Assembly (NCBI RefSeq): GCF_000417505.1
Contig: NZ_APHY01000027.1
Location: 1 to 55,369 of the forward strand
Source of the DNA: Megasphaera sp. NM10
GTDB lineage: Bacteria; Bacillota; Negativicutes; Veillonellales; Megasphaeraceae
DNA length: 55,369 nucleotides
Direction of reading: 5' to 3'
The translations under genes and the position numbers were made by a program. The notes beneath the pieces were generated by a model. It had not been told where the DNA came from. It ran no database searches and saw only the letters and a list, made by a program, of their open reading frames with translations. Positions 1 to 8,593 of this stretch are shown piece after piece (position 1 is the first letter of the stretch; each line of letters begins with the position of its first letter).

Positions 1-343
1 CAGCTCGGTCCGGCGCGGTCCGGGTAGGCCGTGCCGGATGCCGTGCGTGCTATTTGCGTCCGGCGTGCTGCTTTGTTTGAGCGCAGCGAGTTTCAGCACG
101 CCAGCAAATGGCACTCTCGGCAAGAGGAGTGGAGCACGCGAACCAGCTAGGGGCCAGGTGGCCGATGCCAACCTCTTCAGAAGAATCCCTCAGACCGCCG
201 TTGGCGGCCAGCTCCCCTTCACAGGGGAGCCTTTTGGCGCTCCTGCGCCTGATTTCCAGAGTCTATTGCGGCAAAGCCGCTTCTGAGTCCGAGCAAACCG
301 TCCACGAAGAACGACCATAAAGCTATGATGTTTTTGCATACAT
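1..343. repeat. Non-coding, repeat-like start of window
   Basis: No convincing gene is seen. The stretch contains short palindromic pieces, notably around 195-245, where an AGCTCCCC/GGGGAGCC pair resembles modules seen again near 3675-3725, and an inverted GCGTGCTG/CAGCACGC pair near 66-103. Two short open frames (38-286 and 108-320) have no good ribosome binding site and no recognisable protein sequence. It looks like intergenic repeat material beyond the end of ychF; the left boundary is cut by the window. Confidence 0.45.
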
Positions 344-386
344 AAAAAGAGCCTGTGCACGATTACGTGCGACAGGCCCTTTTTTC
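344..386 (-). terminator. Rho-independent terminator of ychF
   Basis: An inverted repeat (CCTGTGCAC on the left, GTGCGACAGG on the right, around a short loop) is flanked by A- and T-runs directly beyond the ychF stop. Read on the minus strand the stem is followed by a run of T. It belongs to the terminator family with a CTGTC/GACAG-like core found repeatedly in this window. Confidence 0.75.
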
Positions 387-1493
387 CTATACATTAAAGC
401 GGAAGTATGTGACATCTCCGTCTTGCATGACGTAATCTTTCCCTTCCAGACGAACAAGGCCTTTTTCTTTGGCAGCTTGTTCGCTGCCGCAGGCGATGAG
501 GTCGTCGTAGGAAACGATTTCGGCGCGGATGAAGCCGCGTTCGATGTCGGTGTGGATCTTACCGGCTGCTTTCTGGGCTTTCGTGCCGTTGACGATGGTC
601 CAGGCGCGGACTTCGTCAGATCCGGCCGTGAAGAAGTTGATCAGACCCAACAGGGAATAGCTGGCTTTGATCAGCTTGTCCAGGCCCGATTCGGGCAGGC
701 CCAGTTCTTCCAGGAAGACTTCGGCTTCGTCGTCCGGCAGTTCGGCGATTTCGGCTTCAATCTTGGCCGAGACGGCGACGACCTGAGCGCCTTCCTTGGC
801 GGCGTATTCTTCGACGCGTTTGACGTTGGGGTTGGCATCGGGATTGCCTGCTTCGTCTTCTGCGACGTTGGCGATGTAGATGATCGGCTTCAAGGTCAGG
901 AGGTTGAGTTCTTTGACCTGCGGCAGTTCATCTTTTGTCAGGCCGGCTTTGCGGGCCGGGTCGCCGTTTTCCAGGCAGGCCAGGACTTTTTTCAGGACGG
1001 CGTATTCGACTTTGGCGTCCTTGTCGCCACACTGAGCGACTTTGGCGATGCGGTCCGCCCGTTTCTGGGCCGATTCCAGGTCGGCCAGGCACAGTTCCGT
1101 ATTGATCGTTTCGATGTCGCGGATCGGGTCGATGGAGCCGTCGACGTGGGTGATGTTCGAGTCTTCAAAGCAGCGGACGACTTCAGCGATGGCATCGGTT
1201 TCACGGATGTGGCTGAGGAACTTGTTGCCCAGGCCTTCGCCCTTGGAGGCACCGGCGACGAGGCCGGCGATATCGACGAAGCGCATGACAGCGGGAATTG
1301 TTTTTTTCGGTTTGTACATGTCGGTCAGGACCTGGATGCGTTTATCCGGGACTTCTACGACGCCGACATTCGGTTCGATCGTGCAGAAGGGGTAGTTTGC
1401 CGCTTCTGCGCCGGCCTTGGTAATCGCGTTGAACAGTGTGCTCTTACCGACATTCGGCAGGCCGACGATGCCTACTTCCAGATTGGTACTCAA
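387..1493 (-). CDS. ychF: Redox-regulated ATPase YchF (Obg-like)
   Basis: The product (368 aa, the usual family length) is the universally conserved Obg-family P-loop protein YchF/OLA1, which hydrolyses ATP rather than GTP and binds ribosomes. The G1 loop GLPNVGKST lies at residues 10-18 and the G3 DIAG follows near residue 73. The G4 site reads NVAE instead of NKxD, the change that explains ATP preference in this family. A TGS domain occupies roughly the last 85 residues, ending in the typical FRFNV. The gene follows dapL on the same strand with a 14-base gap, so the two are probably co-transcribed and end at the terminator just beyond the stop. Cytoplasmic; identification is very secure, the physiological role in this organism is not shown by the sequence. 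Confidence 0.97.
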   Translation of the reverse strand: MSTNLEVGIVGLPNVGKSTLFNAITKAGAEAANYPFCTIEPNVGVVEVPDKRIQVLTDMYKPKKTIPAVMRFVDIAGLVAGASKGEGLGNKFLSHIRETDAIAEVVRCFEDSNITHVDGSIDPIRDIETINTELCLADLESAQKRADRIAKVAQCGDKDAKVEYAVLKKVLACLENGDPARKAGLTKDELPQVKELNLLTLKPIIYIANVAEDEAGNPDANPNVKRVEEYAAKEGAQVVAVSAKIEAEIAELPDDEAEVFLEELGLPESGLDKLIKASYSLLGLINFFTAGSDEVRAWTIVNGTKAQKAAGKIHTDIERGFIRAEIVSYDDLIACGSEQAAKEKGLVRLEGKDYVMQDGDVTYFRFNV

Positions 1494-1507
1494 TGGTTAA
1501 ACCACCT

Positions 1508-2749
1508 TTATTTGAATAATTTTAAATCAGCAATGCGTTTGACGGCTTCGACCGTGTTTTCTTTGGTGCCGAAAGCGGTCAGGCGGAGGTAGCCTTCGCC
1601 GTGGGGGCCAAAGCCCGAACCCGGTGTCGTGACGACGTGGGCTTTTTCCAGGAGCAGGTCGAAGAAATCCCAGCTCTTCATGCCGTTCGGCGTCTGTACC
1701 CAGGCGTACGGCGAGTTGGTAGCGCCGTAGACGGTGAAGCCGGCTTCGGTCAGGCCGTCGCGGATGATGTGGGCGTTTTCCATGTAGTATTCGACGTCAG
1801 CCAGGCACTGTTTCTGGCCTTCCGGGCTGTAGTAAGCTTCAGCTGCGCGCTGGACGATGTACGGCGTGCCGTTGAAGAAGGTGCACTGACGGCGGTTCCA
1901 CAAGGGATTGAGTTCGACAGCCGTGCCGTCTTTCTTGTAAGCGACGCAGGCATGGGGGACGACGACATAGGAGCAGCGCGTACCCGTGAAGCCGGCGCAC
2001 TTGGAGTAGGAGCGGAGTTCGATGGCTACTTCTTTAGCGCCTTCGATTTCAAAGATGCTGTGGGGAACGTCCGGTTCGGTGATGTACGTTTCATAAGCCG
2101 AATCATAGATGATGATGAAGTTGTTTTCTTTGGCAGCTTTGACCCAGTTGGTCAATTCTTCTTTGCTCATGGCCGTGCCAGTCGGGTTGGACGGGTTGCA
2201 GAGGTAGACGATGTCGACTTTTTCCTTCGGCGGTTCGGCTTTGAAGCCGTTTTCCGGGGTGCACGGGAGATAGACGACGCCGTCGTAGATGCCTTTTTCG
2301 GCATTCCAGTCGCCTGTGTGGCCGAACATGACGTTCGAGTCGAGGTAGACCGGGTAGACCGGATCGGCTACGGCGAATTTGAGGTCGTCGCCGAAGATTT
2401 CCTGGATGCAGGCGACATCGGTCTTGGCGCCGTCACCGACGAAGACTTCGTCTAATTCGAGGTCGATGCCGCGCGTCTTGTAGTCGCCATCGATGATGGC
2501 CTGGCGAAGGAAATCATAGCCCTGTTCCGGACCGTAGCCGCGGAAGGTTTCAGCTTTGCCCATTTCGTCGACGGCTTTGTGCATGGCGTTGATGATAGCC
2601 GGGGCCAGGGGACGGGTGACGTCGCCGATGCCGAGGCGGATGATATTGGCTTCCGGATGTGCTTTGGAATAAGCATCAACTTTTTTTGCAATCGTTGCAA
2701 AAAGATAGTTGCCGGGGAGTTTTAAGTAGTTTTCATTTACATGAGCCAT
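1508..2749 (-). CDS. dapL: LL-diaminopimelate aminotransferase
   Basis: DapL converts tetrahydrodipicolinate directly to LL-diaminopimelate with glutamate as amino donor, the one-step variant of the lysine/peptidoglycan pathway. The 413-aa sequence is a fold-type I PLP aminotransferase; the PLP lysine is K250 in SYSKCAGFTGTR, and NPSNPTGTA and the N-terminal NYLFATIAKKV match the DapL family. The start is set by an AAGGAGGT ribosome binding site about 7 bases upstream of ATG. It is followed closely by ychF. The region upstream is shared with the divergent flavodoxin gene. DapL is common in Negativicutes and consistent with meso-diaminopimelate in the wall. Confidence 0.96.
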   Translation of the reverse strand: MAHVNENYLKLPGNYLFATIAKKVDAYSKAHPEANIIRLGIGDVTRPLAPAIINAMHKAVDEMGKAETFRGYGPEQGYDFLRQAIIDGDYKTRGIDLELDEVFVGDGAKTDVACIQEIFGDDLKFAVADPVYPVYLDSNVMFGHTGDWNAEKGIYDGVVYLPCTPENGFKAEPPKEKVDIVYLCNPSNPTGTAMSKEELTNWVKAAKENNFIIIYDSAYETYITEPDVPHSIFEIEGAKEVAIELRSYSKCAGFTGTRCSYVVVPHACVAYKKDGTAVELNPLWNRRQCTFFNGTPYIVQRAAEAYYSPEGQKQCLADVEYYMENAHIIRDGLTEAGFTVYGATNSPYAWVQTPNGMKSWDFFDLLLEKAHVVTTPGSGFGPHGEGYLRLTAFGTKENTVEAVKRIADLKLFK

Positions 2750-2859
2750 AAAGGGACCTCCTTGTATTACTTAGCATAGTAATCTTTTGACAAACTCTAT
2801 TTTACTACATTATATGGGCCTTGGAAAGATACAGGGCAGCTGGCAGGCATGATAAAATA

Positions 2860-2901
2860 AAATCGCCGTCATTCATGATAGTGATTGAATGGCGGCGATT
2901 T
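2860..2901. promoter_or_regulatory. 16-bp inverted repeat overlapping flavodoxin promoter
   Basis: Two 16-base arms (2860-2875 and 2886-2901, core AATCGCCG/CGGCGATT) pair with a single G-T wobble and a 10-base loop. The right arm overlaps the -35 hexamer TTGAAT (2885-2890) and most of the spacer of the promoter for the flavodoxin gene. It could therefore be an operator. It could also act as a hairpin in a longer transcript: a second promoter-like pair, TTGACA (2787-2792) and TTATAT (2810-2815), lies upstream. Confidence 0.5.
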
Positions 2902-2913
2902 TTGCCGTATAAT
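2885..2913 (+). promoter_or_regulatory. Promoter of flavodoxin gene
   Basis: TTGAAT at 2885-2890 and a consensus TATAAT at 2908-2913 are separated by 17 bases. They lie 55 bases before the flavodoxin start codon. Confidence 0.6.
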
Positions 2914-2968
2914 GAAAACTGTATCGGGACTTTTTAGGTCAAACATATCAGGGAGGTTTGATTGACTT

Positions 2969-3490
2969 ATGGATTATCAAGGTAAGAAATGCCTCATTGC
3001 ATATTTTTCTCACGCCGGCATGAACTATGTCAGCGGCAAGATCGTCGACCTGCCCGTGGGCAATACGGAACGGGCAGCCCAGATGCTGCGCCTGTTCACG
3101 GGCGGCGACCTCTTCCATATCCGCACGGCTTCGGTCTATCCCAATGACTATCAGGAAGTCGTCAAGATCGCCAGGAAAGAAAAGGCCGACAATGCCCGGC
3201 CGGCCCTGGAAAAGGATATCCCCAGCATCGACGACTACGACGTCATCTTTTTGGGCTACCCCAACTGGTGCGGCACCATGCCCATGGCCTTGTGGACGTT
3301 CCTGGAAAACCATGACTTTTCCGGCAAGACGATTTATCCCTTCTGCACCCACGAAGGCAGCGGCGTCGGCCACAGCCTGGAAGACATCCACGCCCTCTGC
3401 CCGGATGCCAAACTCGGCAAGAGCCTGGCCCTCCTGGGTACGACCATCGAAGATGCCGAAGACGACATCCGCCGCTGGCTGAGAGATTAG
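2969..3490 (+). CDS. Flavodoxin family protein
   Basis: The 173-aa product looks like a short-chain flavodoxin-like FMN protein. The N-terminus CLIAYFSHAGMNY resembles the phosphate-binding loop of flavodoxins (T/SxTxxT-like, here SHAGMNY), and FLGYPNWCGTMPMALWTFLE and the THEGSGVGHS loop match the Flavodoxin_4-type family annotated as flavodoxin or NAD(P)H-dependent oxidoreductase. It would carry one- or two-electron equivalents in the cytosol. The start follows an AGGGAGG ribosome binding site. The gene is monocistronic, with its own promoter overlapping an inverted repeat, and is followed by a large repeat block. The specific redox partner cannot be told from the sequence. Confidence 0.85.
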   Translation: MDYQGKKCLIAYFSHAGMNYVSGKIVDLPVGNTERAAQMLRLFTGGDLFHIRTASVYPNDYQEVVKIARKEKADNARPALEKDIPSIDDYDVIFLGYPNWCGTMPMALWTFLENHDFSGKTIYPFCTHEGSGVGHSLEDIHALCPDAKLGKSLALLGTTIEDAEDDIRRWLRD

Positions 3491-3889
3491 GGGTTCGTGG
3501 TTAGTGGCTAGTGGCTCGTGGTTCGTGGCTCGTGGCTAGGGGTTCGTAGGGGCGGCCCGCCGATTGCAGGGCGCCAAGCCTCCCATGATAGGGGAGGTGG
3601 CCCAACGGGCCGGAGAGGTTGAATTTCCAGACTCTCCTATAAGAATCCCATGAACCGTACGACGATTCAAAAGCAACCTCTCAGTCAGCTGCGCTGACAG
3701 CTCTCCTGGCAGGAGAGCCGGGACGCCCGCTACAGCTGTCCGTTCTGGCAACCGTCCTGTGCCTTCCGAGGGTCGGCACCTGACGGGCCAAAAAAGCTTT
3801 GGGCACATCCCCTGCGAACCACGAATCACGAACAACTAAAAAGGGGCTGTCGCACGAAGATTTTTGCCATCGTGCAAGGCACCTTTTAC
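3491..3889 (+). repeat. Mosaic intergenic element with 7-bp unit arms (copy 1)
   Basis: The left arm (3491-3545) is made of degenerate 7-base units such as GTGGTTA, GTGGCTA, GTGGCTC. The right arm (about 3814-3837) has the complementary units GAACCAC, GAATCAC, GAACAAC. Between them sit a GTAGGGGCGGCCC module (3546 on), a CCTCCC/GGGGAGG plus GGCCCAACGGGCC palindromic module (3576-3625) and a CAGTCAGCTGCGCTGACAG module (3680-3705). An imperfect hairpin with GGGGCTGTCGCACGA / TCGTGCAAGGCACC (3838-3889) closes it. No gene is seen. Confidence 0.7.
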
Positions 3890-3977
3890 TTTATAGTTTG
3901 TAGTACGGAGTTTGTAGAAGTGGGTTTAAATTTTTTACCATTTGCTGCAAACTAAAAACTGCAAACTTAATACTCAA
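3890..3977 (+). repeat. 7-bp unit inverted repeat, AGTTTGT type (copy 2)
   Basis: The left arm has AGTTTGT units around 3895-3920, a T/A-rich centre (TTTAAATTTTTT), then the right arm 3945-3975 with units GCAAACT, AAAAACT, GCAAACT. The arms are mutually complementary. It runs straight into the terminator hairpin at 3978-4012. Confidence 0.7.
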
Positions 3978-4012
3978 AATGCGCTGTCTTCATGCGACAG
4001 CGCATTTTTTTT
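3978..4012. terminator. Terminator between flavodoxin and MacB-type genes
   Basis: A perfect stem ATGCGCTGTC/GACAGCGCAT around a short loop has A-rich sequence on the left and eight T on the right. It can work in both directions and lies exactly beyond the reconstructed stop of the permease gene on the minus strand. Confidence 0.75.
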
Positions 4013-5227
4013 ATTCATACCGCAAGGCTTCGATGGGGTCGAGTTTGGCTGCTTTCCGGGCCGGGTAGATGCCGAAGAAGAGGCCGATGCCGACGGAGAA
4101 GCTGAAGGAGATGATGATCGGTGCTGCCGTGATGACTGTCTGGAAGAGGCCCGACTTGGCGATAGCAGGGCGATGCCGACGCCGCAGGCGATGCCCAGGA
4201 GGCCGCCGATGACGCCGATGACGACGGATTCGATGAGGAACTGCATCATGATGTTCTGGAAGGTCGCGCCCAGGGCTTTACGGATGCCGATTTCCCGCGT
4301 CCGTTCAGTGACGGAGACCATCATGATGTTCATGATGCCGATGCCGCCGACGATGAGCGAAATGGCGGCGATACTGCCCAGGAAGAGGGTCAGCATGGTC
4401 GTCGTGCTGGTCATGGTTTCCATGAGGCTCGTCAGGTTGCGGACGTTGAAGTCGTCTTCCTTGCCGTTCATGATGTGATGGCGCTGGCGCAGCAGCGTTT
4501 CGACTTCGGACTGGACCTGTTCGATTTTATCGGCGCTGGAGACCTGGATGTTGATGGAGCGGACGTAGGTAATGCCCATGAGGCGTTCCTGGGCCGTCGT
4601 CAAGGGGACGATGACGATATCGTCCTGGTCCTGGCCCATGGAGGACTGGCCCTTGCTTTCCAGGACGCCGATGATCTTGTACGGCTGGTTGTTGATGCGG
4701 ATGTTCTTGCCGACCGGGTTGGCTTCGTCGAAGAGGTTGGACGCGACCGTCGGTCCGATGACGGCGACGCGGTTGCGCGAGTTGAGGTCGCTCTGTGTGA
4801 TGAAGGAGCCCGACTGGACGACGAGGGAGCGGATGTGCAGGTATTCCGGCGTGACGCCGTAGACCGATGTATTCCAGTTCTGGTTGCCGTTGACGATCTG
4901 ATAGGAACTGTTGACTGTCGGCGATACGTAGTCGATGTTCTTTATCTTGTTCTTGATGGCCGTCGCGTCGTCGTATTTTAATTTCTGGTTCGACCCGGCT
5001 GCCGAGCGGACACCGCCCTGATTGGTCGAGCCGGGCATGACGATGAGCATGTTGCTGCCCAGGCTGGCGATGGAGTTGGTGACGTTCTGCTTGACGCCCA
5101 TGCCGATGGAAATCATGGCGATGACGGCACCGACGCCGATGATGATGCCCAGCATGGTCAGGATAGAGCGCAGTTTGTTGGACAACAGGGCCGTGACGGC
5201 AATCTGTACGCTTTCACTAAATAACAT
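4011..5227 (-). pseudogene. MacB-type ABC permease, frameshifted near C-terminus
   Basis: This is the membrane subunit of a MacAB/YknXYZ-type exporter: FtsX-like permease with TM1 near the start ([20 protein letters not shown]), a large extracytoplasmic MacB_PCD domain, then TM helices after [16 protein letters not shown]. The frame breaks at about 4163/4164. Upstream it reads ACGVGIALL; a -1 base correction restores [11 protein letters not shown] and the last helix, ending in the family-typical DPIEALRYE and TAA at 4011-4013. With the correction the protein is 405 aa, the normal length. As written, the frame runs on to 3974 with a Ser/Arg-rich tail and loses the final helix. Start ATG at 5227 overlaps the stop of the ATPase gene. 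The deletion is not in a homopolymer, so it may be a true mutation or a sequence error. Confidence 0.85.
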
Positions 5228-5921
5228 CCATGACGACCCCCTTTCCGGCGTCTTTGGTAATCCTGCCGTCCGAGAGCAGGAGCTGGCGGTTGGCACAGGC
5301 GGCGATTTCCGGTTCGTGCGTGACCAGGATGATCGTCTTGTGCTCTTCGTGGAGTGCCTCGAAGAGGCGCATGATATCTTTCGTCGATTTCGTGTCCAAG
5401 TTGCCTGTCGGTTCGTCGGCCATGATGATATGCGGGTTGTTGACCAGAGCCCGGGCGATGGCGACGCGCTGGCGCTGACCGCCGGACAGTTCGTTGGGCT
5501 TGTGGTGGGCCCACGTTTCCAGACCGACGGATTTCAGGTTTTCCATGGCCCGTTCTGCCCGTTCCTTGCGGCCGACGCCGGCGTAGACCAAGGGCAGGGC
5601 GACGTTGTCCAGGGCGGAAATGCGGGATAAGAGGTTGAAGTTCTGGAAGACGAAGCCGATGTGCTGGTTGCGGACGACGGCCAGTTCATCGTCGCTGAGG
5701 TGGGCGACTTCCTTGCCGCCGAGCTTGTACGAGCCCGACGTGGGCCGGTCCAGGCAGCCCAGGATGTTCATGAGCGTCGATTTCCCGGAGCCCGACGGCC
5801 CCATGAGGGCGGCGAATTCGCCTTCTTCTATGTTCAAGGTAATGCCGGCCAGGGCGGCGAAATCTTCACCGCCGATGTGGTATATCTTTTTGATATCTTT
5901 CAATTCGATGACATGCTTCAT
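5217..5921 (-). CDS. MacB-type ABC transporter ATP-binding protein
   Basis: This 234-aa ATPase belongs to the LolD/MacB/YknY group. It shows a Walker [10 protein letters not shown] at residues 40-48, the Q-loop VFQNFNL, the signature [15 protein letters not shown], Walker [14 protein letters not shown] and the H-loop VTHE. It would energise export by the adjacent FtsX-like permease together with the membrane fusion protein. The start ATG follows an AAGGA site, 13 bases after the adaptor gene; its last codons overlap the permease start (ATGGATGTTATTTAG), typical translational coupling. Substrates of such systems include macrolides, antimicrobial peptides and lipoproteins; none is indicated here. 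Confidence 0.93.
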   Translation of the reverse strand: MKHVIELKDIKKIYHIGGEDFAALAGITLNIEEGEFAALMGPSGSGKSTLMNILGCLDRPTSGSYKLGGKEVAHLSDDELAVVRNQHIGFVFQNFNLLSRISALDNVALPLVYAGVGRKERAERAMENLKSVGLETWAHHKPNELSGGQRQRVAIARALVNNPHIIMADEPTGNLDTKSTKDIMRLFEALHEEHKTIILVTHEPEIAACANRQLLLSDGRITKDAGKGVVMDVI

Positions 5922-5934
5922 GGCGATGCTTCCT

Positions 5935-7068
5935 TTACATGGGCGGCGGTCCCTGGCGCCGGTTGTTGTTCGATGACGAAGATTTGCTGGAGGCCGTATA
6001 GGTGATGGAAACCTTGTCGCCCTGGGTCAGGCCTGAAAGGATTTCCACGTATTCATCGCTGTAGATGCCCGTCGTGACCGGGACCTGTTCGGTCTGGCCG
6101 TTGGCATCGACGCGGATGACATAGGAACCGGAATCGTTGGTCTTCAAGGCGGCGATGGGGACGACGAGGGCATCGTCTTTTTGCGATGTCGTAATGTCGA
6201 CGCGGGCTGTCATGCCTAGTTTCAGGACGTCGTCCGGGTCATCGACGTCGAGGGTGACGTAATAGTAGATGACGCTGGCCGAGGAGCTTGAAGAGGAGCT
6301 CGATGTCGAACTCGTGCCATTCGTGTCCCACGTGTTGCTCGTATCGGTCTTGGCGATTTTCGAGACGTGGGCCGTGAAAGTCCGGTCCGTAAAGGCGTCG
6401 ACCGTGAAGGTAGCATCCTGACCGACTTGAATCTTGCCGATATCCGTTTCATCGACTTTGGCCAGAATCTGCTTGGTCGACGTGTCGGCAATGCGCATGA
6501 TGACTGTCGGGTTGCTGTTGCCCTGGACGGCCATGGTGCCGACCGTCTTCGGTTCGCCGACGACGACGCCGTCCATAGGTGCTGTGATGACCGTTTCAGC
6601 GACATCTGATTCGGCTTCTGTCAAGGTGCTGACGGCCGTATCATAATTGAACTTGGCTGTATCCAAAGCCTGTTTCGTGCCGGCACCGAGATCATAAAGC
6701 TGCTGGGCCCGGTCGTATTCGACTTTGGCATTCGTGACTTTATATTGAGCCTGGTCGCGCTTGGCTTCATAGTCCTTGCCGTCGAGGATAGCCACGGTCT
6801 GGCCGGCTGTGACCCGGTCATTTTCTTTGACCAGGACCTGGCTGATGCGGGCCGTGATTTTCGGTGAGACTTCTACGGAATCGACAGGGCTGATGGTCCC
6901 CGTCGCCGAAACCGTCGAGCGCAGGTCTTTGCGGACGACGTCGGCCGTTTCGATGGCCTTGGCCTGCTTCGCCGTTTGTTGGGACTGGTAATATGTATAG
7001 CCGCCAAAGGCACAGGCAGCCAGGATGACAGCGGCAATGACGATTTTCAGGCGCTTGTCAATTTTCAT
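5935..7068 (-). CDS. MacA-type periplasmic adaptor (membrane fusion protein)
   Basis: This is an HlyD/RND-type membrane fusion subunit, 377 aa from the ATG at 7068 (GGAGTG ribosome binding site). A single N-terminal membrane anchor (IVIAAVILAACAFGGYTYY) is followed by a barrel-sandwich hybrid half (ISQVLVKENDRVTAGQTVAILDG), a helical hairpin (YDRAQQLYDLGAGTKQALDTA), the second half (ITAPMDGVVVGE) and beta-barrel domains. A Ser-rich low-complexity insert lies around residues 255-270, and the C-terminus ends in an Asn/Arg/Pro-rich tail. It is the first gene of the adaptor-ATPase-permease operon and bridges the permease to the outer envelope, consistent with the diderm wall of Negativicutes. An open frame extends 26 codons upstream, but that segment is Asn-rich leader DNA and unlikely to be translated. 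Confidence 0.93.
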   Translation of the reverse strand: MKIDKRLKIVIAAVILAACAFGGYTYYQSQQTAKQAKAIETADVVRKDLRSTVSATGTISPVDSVEVSPKITARISQVLVKENDRVTAGQTVAILDGKDYEAKRDQAQYKVTNAKVEYDRAQQLYDLGAGTKQALDTAKFNYDTAVSTLTEAESDVAETVITAPMDGVVVGEPKTVGTMAVQGNSNPTVIMRIADTSTKQILAKVDETDIGKIQVGQDATFTVDAFTDRTFTAHVSKIAKTDTSNTWDTNGTSSTSSSSSSSSASVIYYYVTLDVDDPDDVLKLGMTARVDITTSQKDDALVVPIAALKTNDSGSYVIRVDANGQTEQVPVTTGIYSDEYVEILSGLTQGDKVSITYTASSKSSSSNNNRRQGPPPM

Positions 7069-7297
7069 GGTATCACTCCAAACGTATAAATAAAAAAAGA
7101 TTATAAGATTATTATAGTTATTATTGTTGTTAGCTAAGTATAGCATGAGCCTAAAAAGGAATAAAGCTAAATACCCTTTTTCTTAGTAAAGTGAGTTGAA
7201 ATTGTGACAAAGTGACTGTCCTGCATAGGGTTTTCCCGGCAGATGTGCTATACTAATAGAGCTAATGATTTATATGCAGAAAGGTTGGTATCATATT
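7069..7297. promoter_or_regulatory. Divergent promoter region, MacAB-type operon / transporter
   Basis: Both genes have extended -10 promoters. On the minus strand TGCTATACT lies at 7145-7137 for the adaptor operon, with an AT-rich leader of roughly 60 bases. On the plus strand TGCTATACT lies at 7246-7254 for the transporter. Neither has a good -35 hexamer. No TPP riboswitch motif was recognised here, although CytX transporters are often thiamine-regulated. Confidence 0.5.
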
Positions 7298-8461
7298 GTG
7301 AATGAACGTAAGACATCTGTCTTTTCTAACGGCCTGTTATGGTTCGGCGCCGGCATTTCCATCGCTGAAATCCTGACGGGCATGCTTCTGGCACCGCTGG
7401 GCTTTGCCAAGGCCTTTGCGGCCATCATCCTGGGCCACCTCATCGGCGGGACAGTCATGTATCTGGCCGGCCTTATCGGCGGGCGGACCGGCGGCAGCGC
7501 CATGGAAACGGTGCGCATTTCTTTCGGCACTCAGGGTGCCAAGCTCTTTGCCGGGCTGAATGTCATCCAGCTCGTCGGCTGGACGGCCGTCATGGTCGCC
7601 AGTGCCGCCTTGGCAGCCAATACCATCGCCGCCATTGGCGTGTCCTGGTGGAGCCTCATCATCGGCGCCTTCATTGCCTTGTGGATCGTCATGGGCCTGA
7701 AGAACCTGAGCAAGGTCAACGTCGTCGTCATGGCGGCGCTGTTCATCTTGACCATCGTCCTCAGCCTGGTCGTCTTCAAAGGCGGTACGCCCCAGGTACC
7801 GGCTGGCGACCTGACCTTTGGCGGCGCTGTCGAACTGGCCGTCGCCATGCCGCTGTCGTGGCTGCCGATCATTTCGGACTACACGCGGACGGCTGAAAAG
7901 CCGGGCCTGGCTACGGCGGCCAGCTGTAGTGCCTATTTCATCGCCAGCTCGTGGATGTTCCTCATCGGCATGGGCGCCGCCCTGTTCACCGGGCAGGACG
8001 ATATTGCGGCCATCATGGTCCAGGCCGGCATGGGCGTGGCCGGGATCCTCGTCGTCCTCTTGTCGACAGTGACGACGACCTTCCTCGATGCCTTTTCAGC
8101 CGGCGTCAGCTGCCAGAGCCTGGTTCCCAAGGTTTCGGATAAGGTCCTGGCTCTCATCGCCACCGTCCTGGGCGTCATCCTGGCCATCTTCGCCGCGCCG
8201 GACCAGTTCCAGGACTTCCTCTACCTCATCGGTTCGGTCTTTGCGCCGATGACGGCCATCCTCTTGTCGGATTTCTTCATCCTCAAGCAGGACCACACGG
8301 CAGACAGCGTCAACTGGCTCAACCTGGTCCTCTGGGTCCTGGGCGTCATCTTGTACCGCTTTCTGCTCAACGTCGATACGCCAGTGGGCATTACGGTCCC
8401 TGTCGTCGTCATCCTCATGGTCATCAGTGCTTTGGTCCATAAGGTATTGAATAAAGCATAA
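7298..8461 (+). CDS. cytX: CytX-type hydroxymethylpyrimidine transporter (NCS1 family)
   Basis: This is a polytopic NCS1 (cytosine/purine/thiamine-precursor) permease with about 12 membrane segments. The N-terminal GLLWFGAGISIAEILTG, AGLIGGRTGGSAMETVRISFG and LPIISDYTRTAEKPG motifs fit the group annotated as putative hydroxymethylpyrimidine transporter CytX. It would import the thiamine pyrimidine precursor by ion symport at the inner membrane. The start is chosen as GTG 7298, preceded by AGAAAGG; an upstream ATG at 7265 would begin only a few bases after the predicted transcription start. No thiamine genes lie beside it, so the substrate is inferred from sequence family only and a nucleobase is possible. 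Confidence 0.8.
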   Translation: MNERKTSVFSNGLLWFGAGISIAEILTGMLLAPLGFAKAFAAIILGHLIGGTVMYLAGLIGGRTGGSAMETVRISFGTQGAKLFAGLNVIQLVGWTAVMVASAALAANTIAAIGVSWWSLIIGAFIALWIVMGLKNLSKVNVVVMAALFILTIVLSLVVFKGGTPQVPAGDLTFGGAVELAVAMPLSWLPIISDYTRTAEKPGLATAASCSAYFIASSWMFLIGMGAALFTGQDDIAAIMVQAGMGVAGILVVLLSTVTTTFLDAFSAGVSCQSLVPKVSDKVLALIATVLGVILAIFAAPDQFQDFLYLIGSVFAPMTAILLSDFFILKQDHTADSVNWLNLVLWVLGVILYRFLLNVDTPVGITVPVVVILMVISALVHKVLNKA

Positions 8462-8512
8462 AGAGATTCTAATATTGAATTGATGAAATGCAAAAATGAT
8501 TCGTAATTAGCA

Positions 8513-8542
8513 TTGACAAAAAGGCATTGAAAAGCGTAAACT
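8513..8542 (+). promoter_or_regulatory. Promoter of 67-codon gene
   Basis: Consensus TTGACA (8513-8518) and TAAACT (8537-8542) are separated by 18 bases, 50 bases before the start codon of the small gene. Confidence 0.65.
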
Positions 8543-8593
8543 TATGCTCAAGCAAGATAATAATGATTGAAGTCTTAAGAGGAGGCTTTTCAG

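Noticed and set aside
38-286. Open frame at the left edge (82 codons)
   Set aside because: No ribosome binding site, no recognisable protein features, lies in repeat-like DNA.
423-1592. Long open frame (389 codons) antisense to ychF
   Set aside because: Mirror of a high-GC real gene; Phe/Val/Asp-rich composition typical of antisense frames.
3491-3545. CRISPR array made of the 7-bp units
   Set aside because: Units are contiguous with no spacers of constant size and form inverted arms; no cas genes nearby.
3536-3835. 99-codon frame within the repeat block
   Set aside because: Coincides with palindromic repeat modules; no ribosome binding site or family resemblance.
7069-7297. TPP riboswitch before the CytX-type gene
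   Set aside because: Expected because of the family, but the conserved CTGAGA and related TPP elements were not found.
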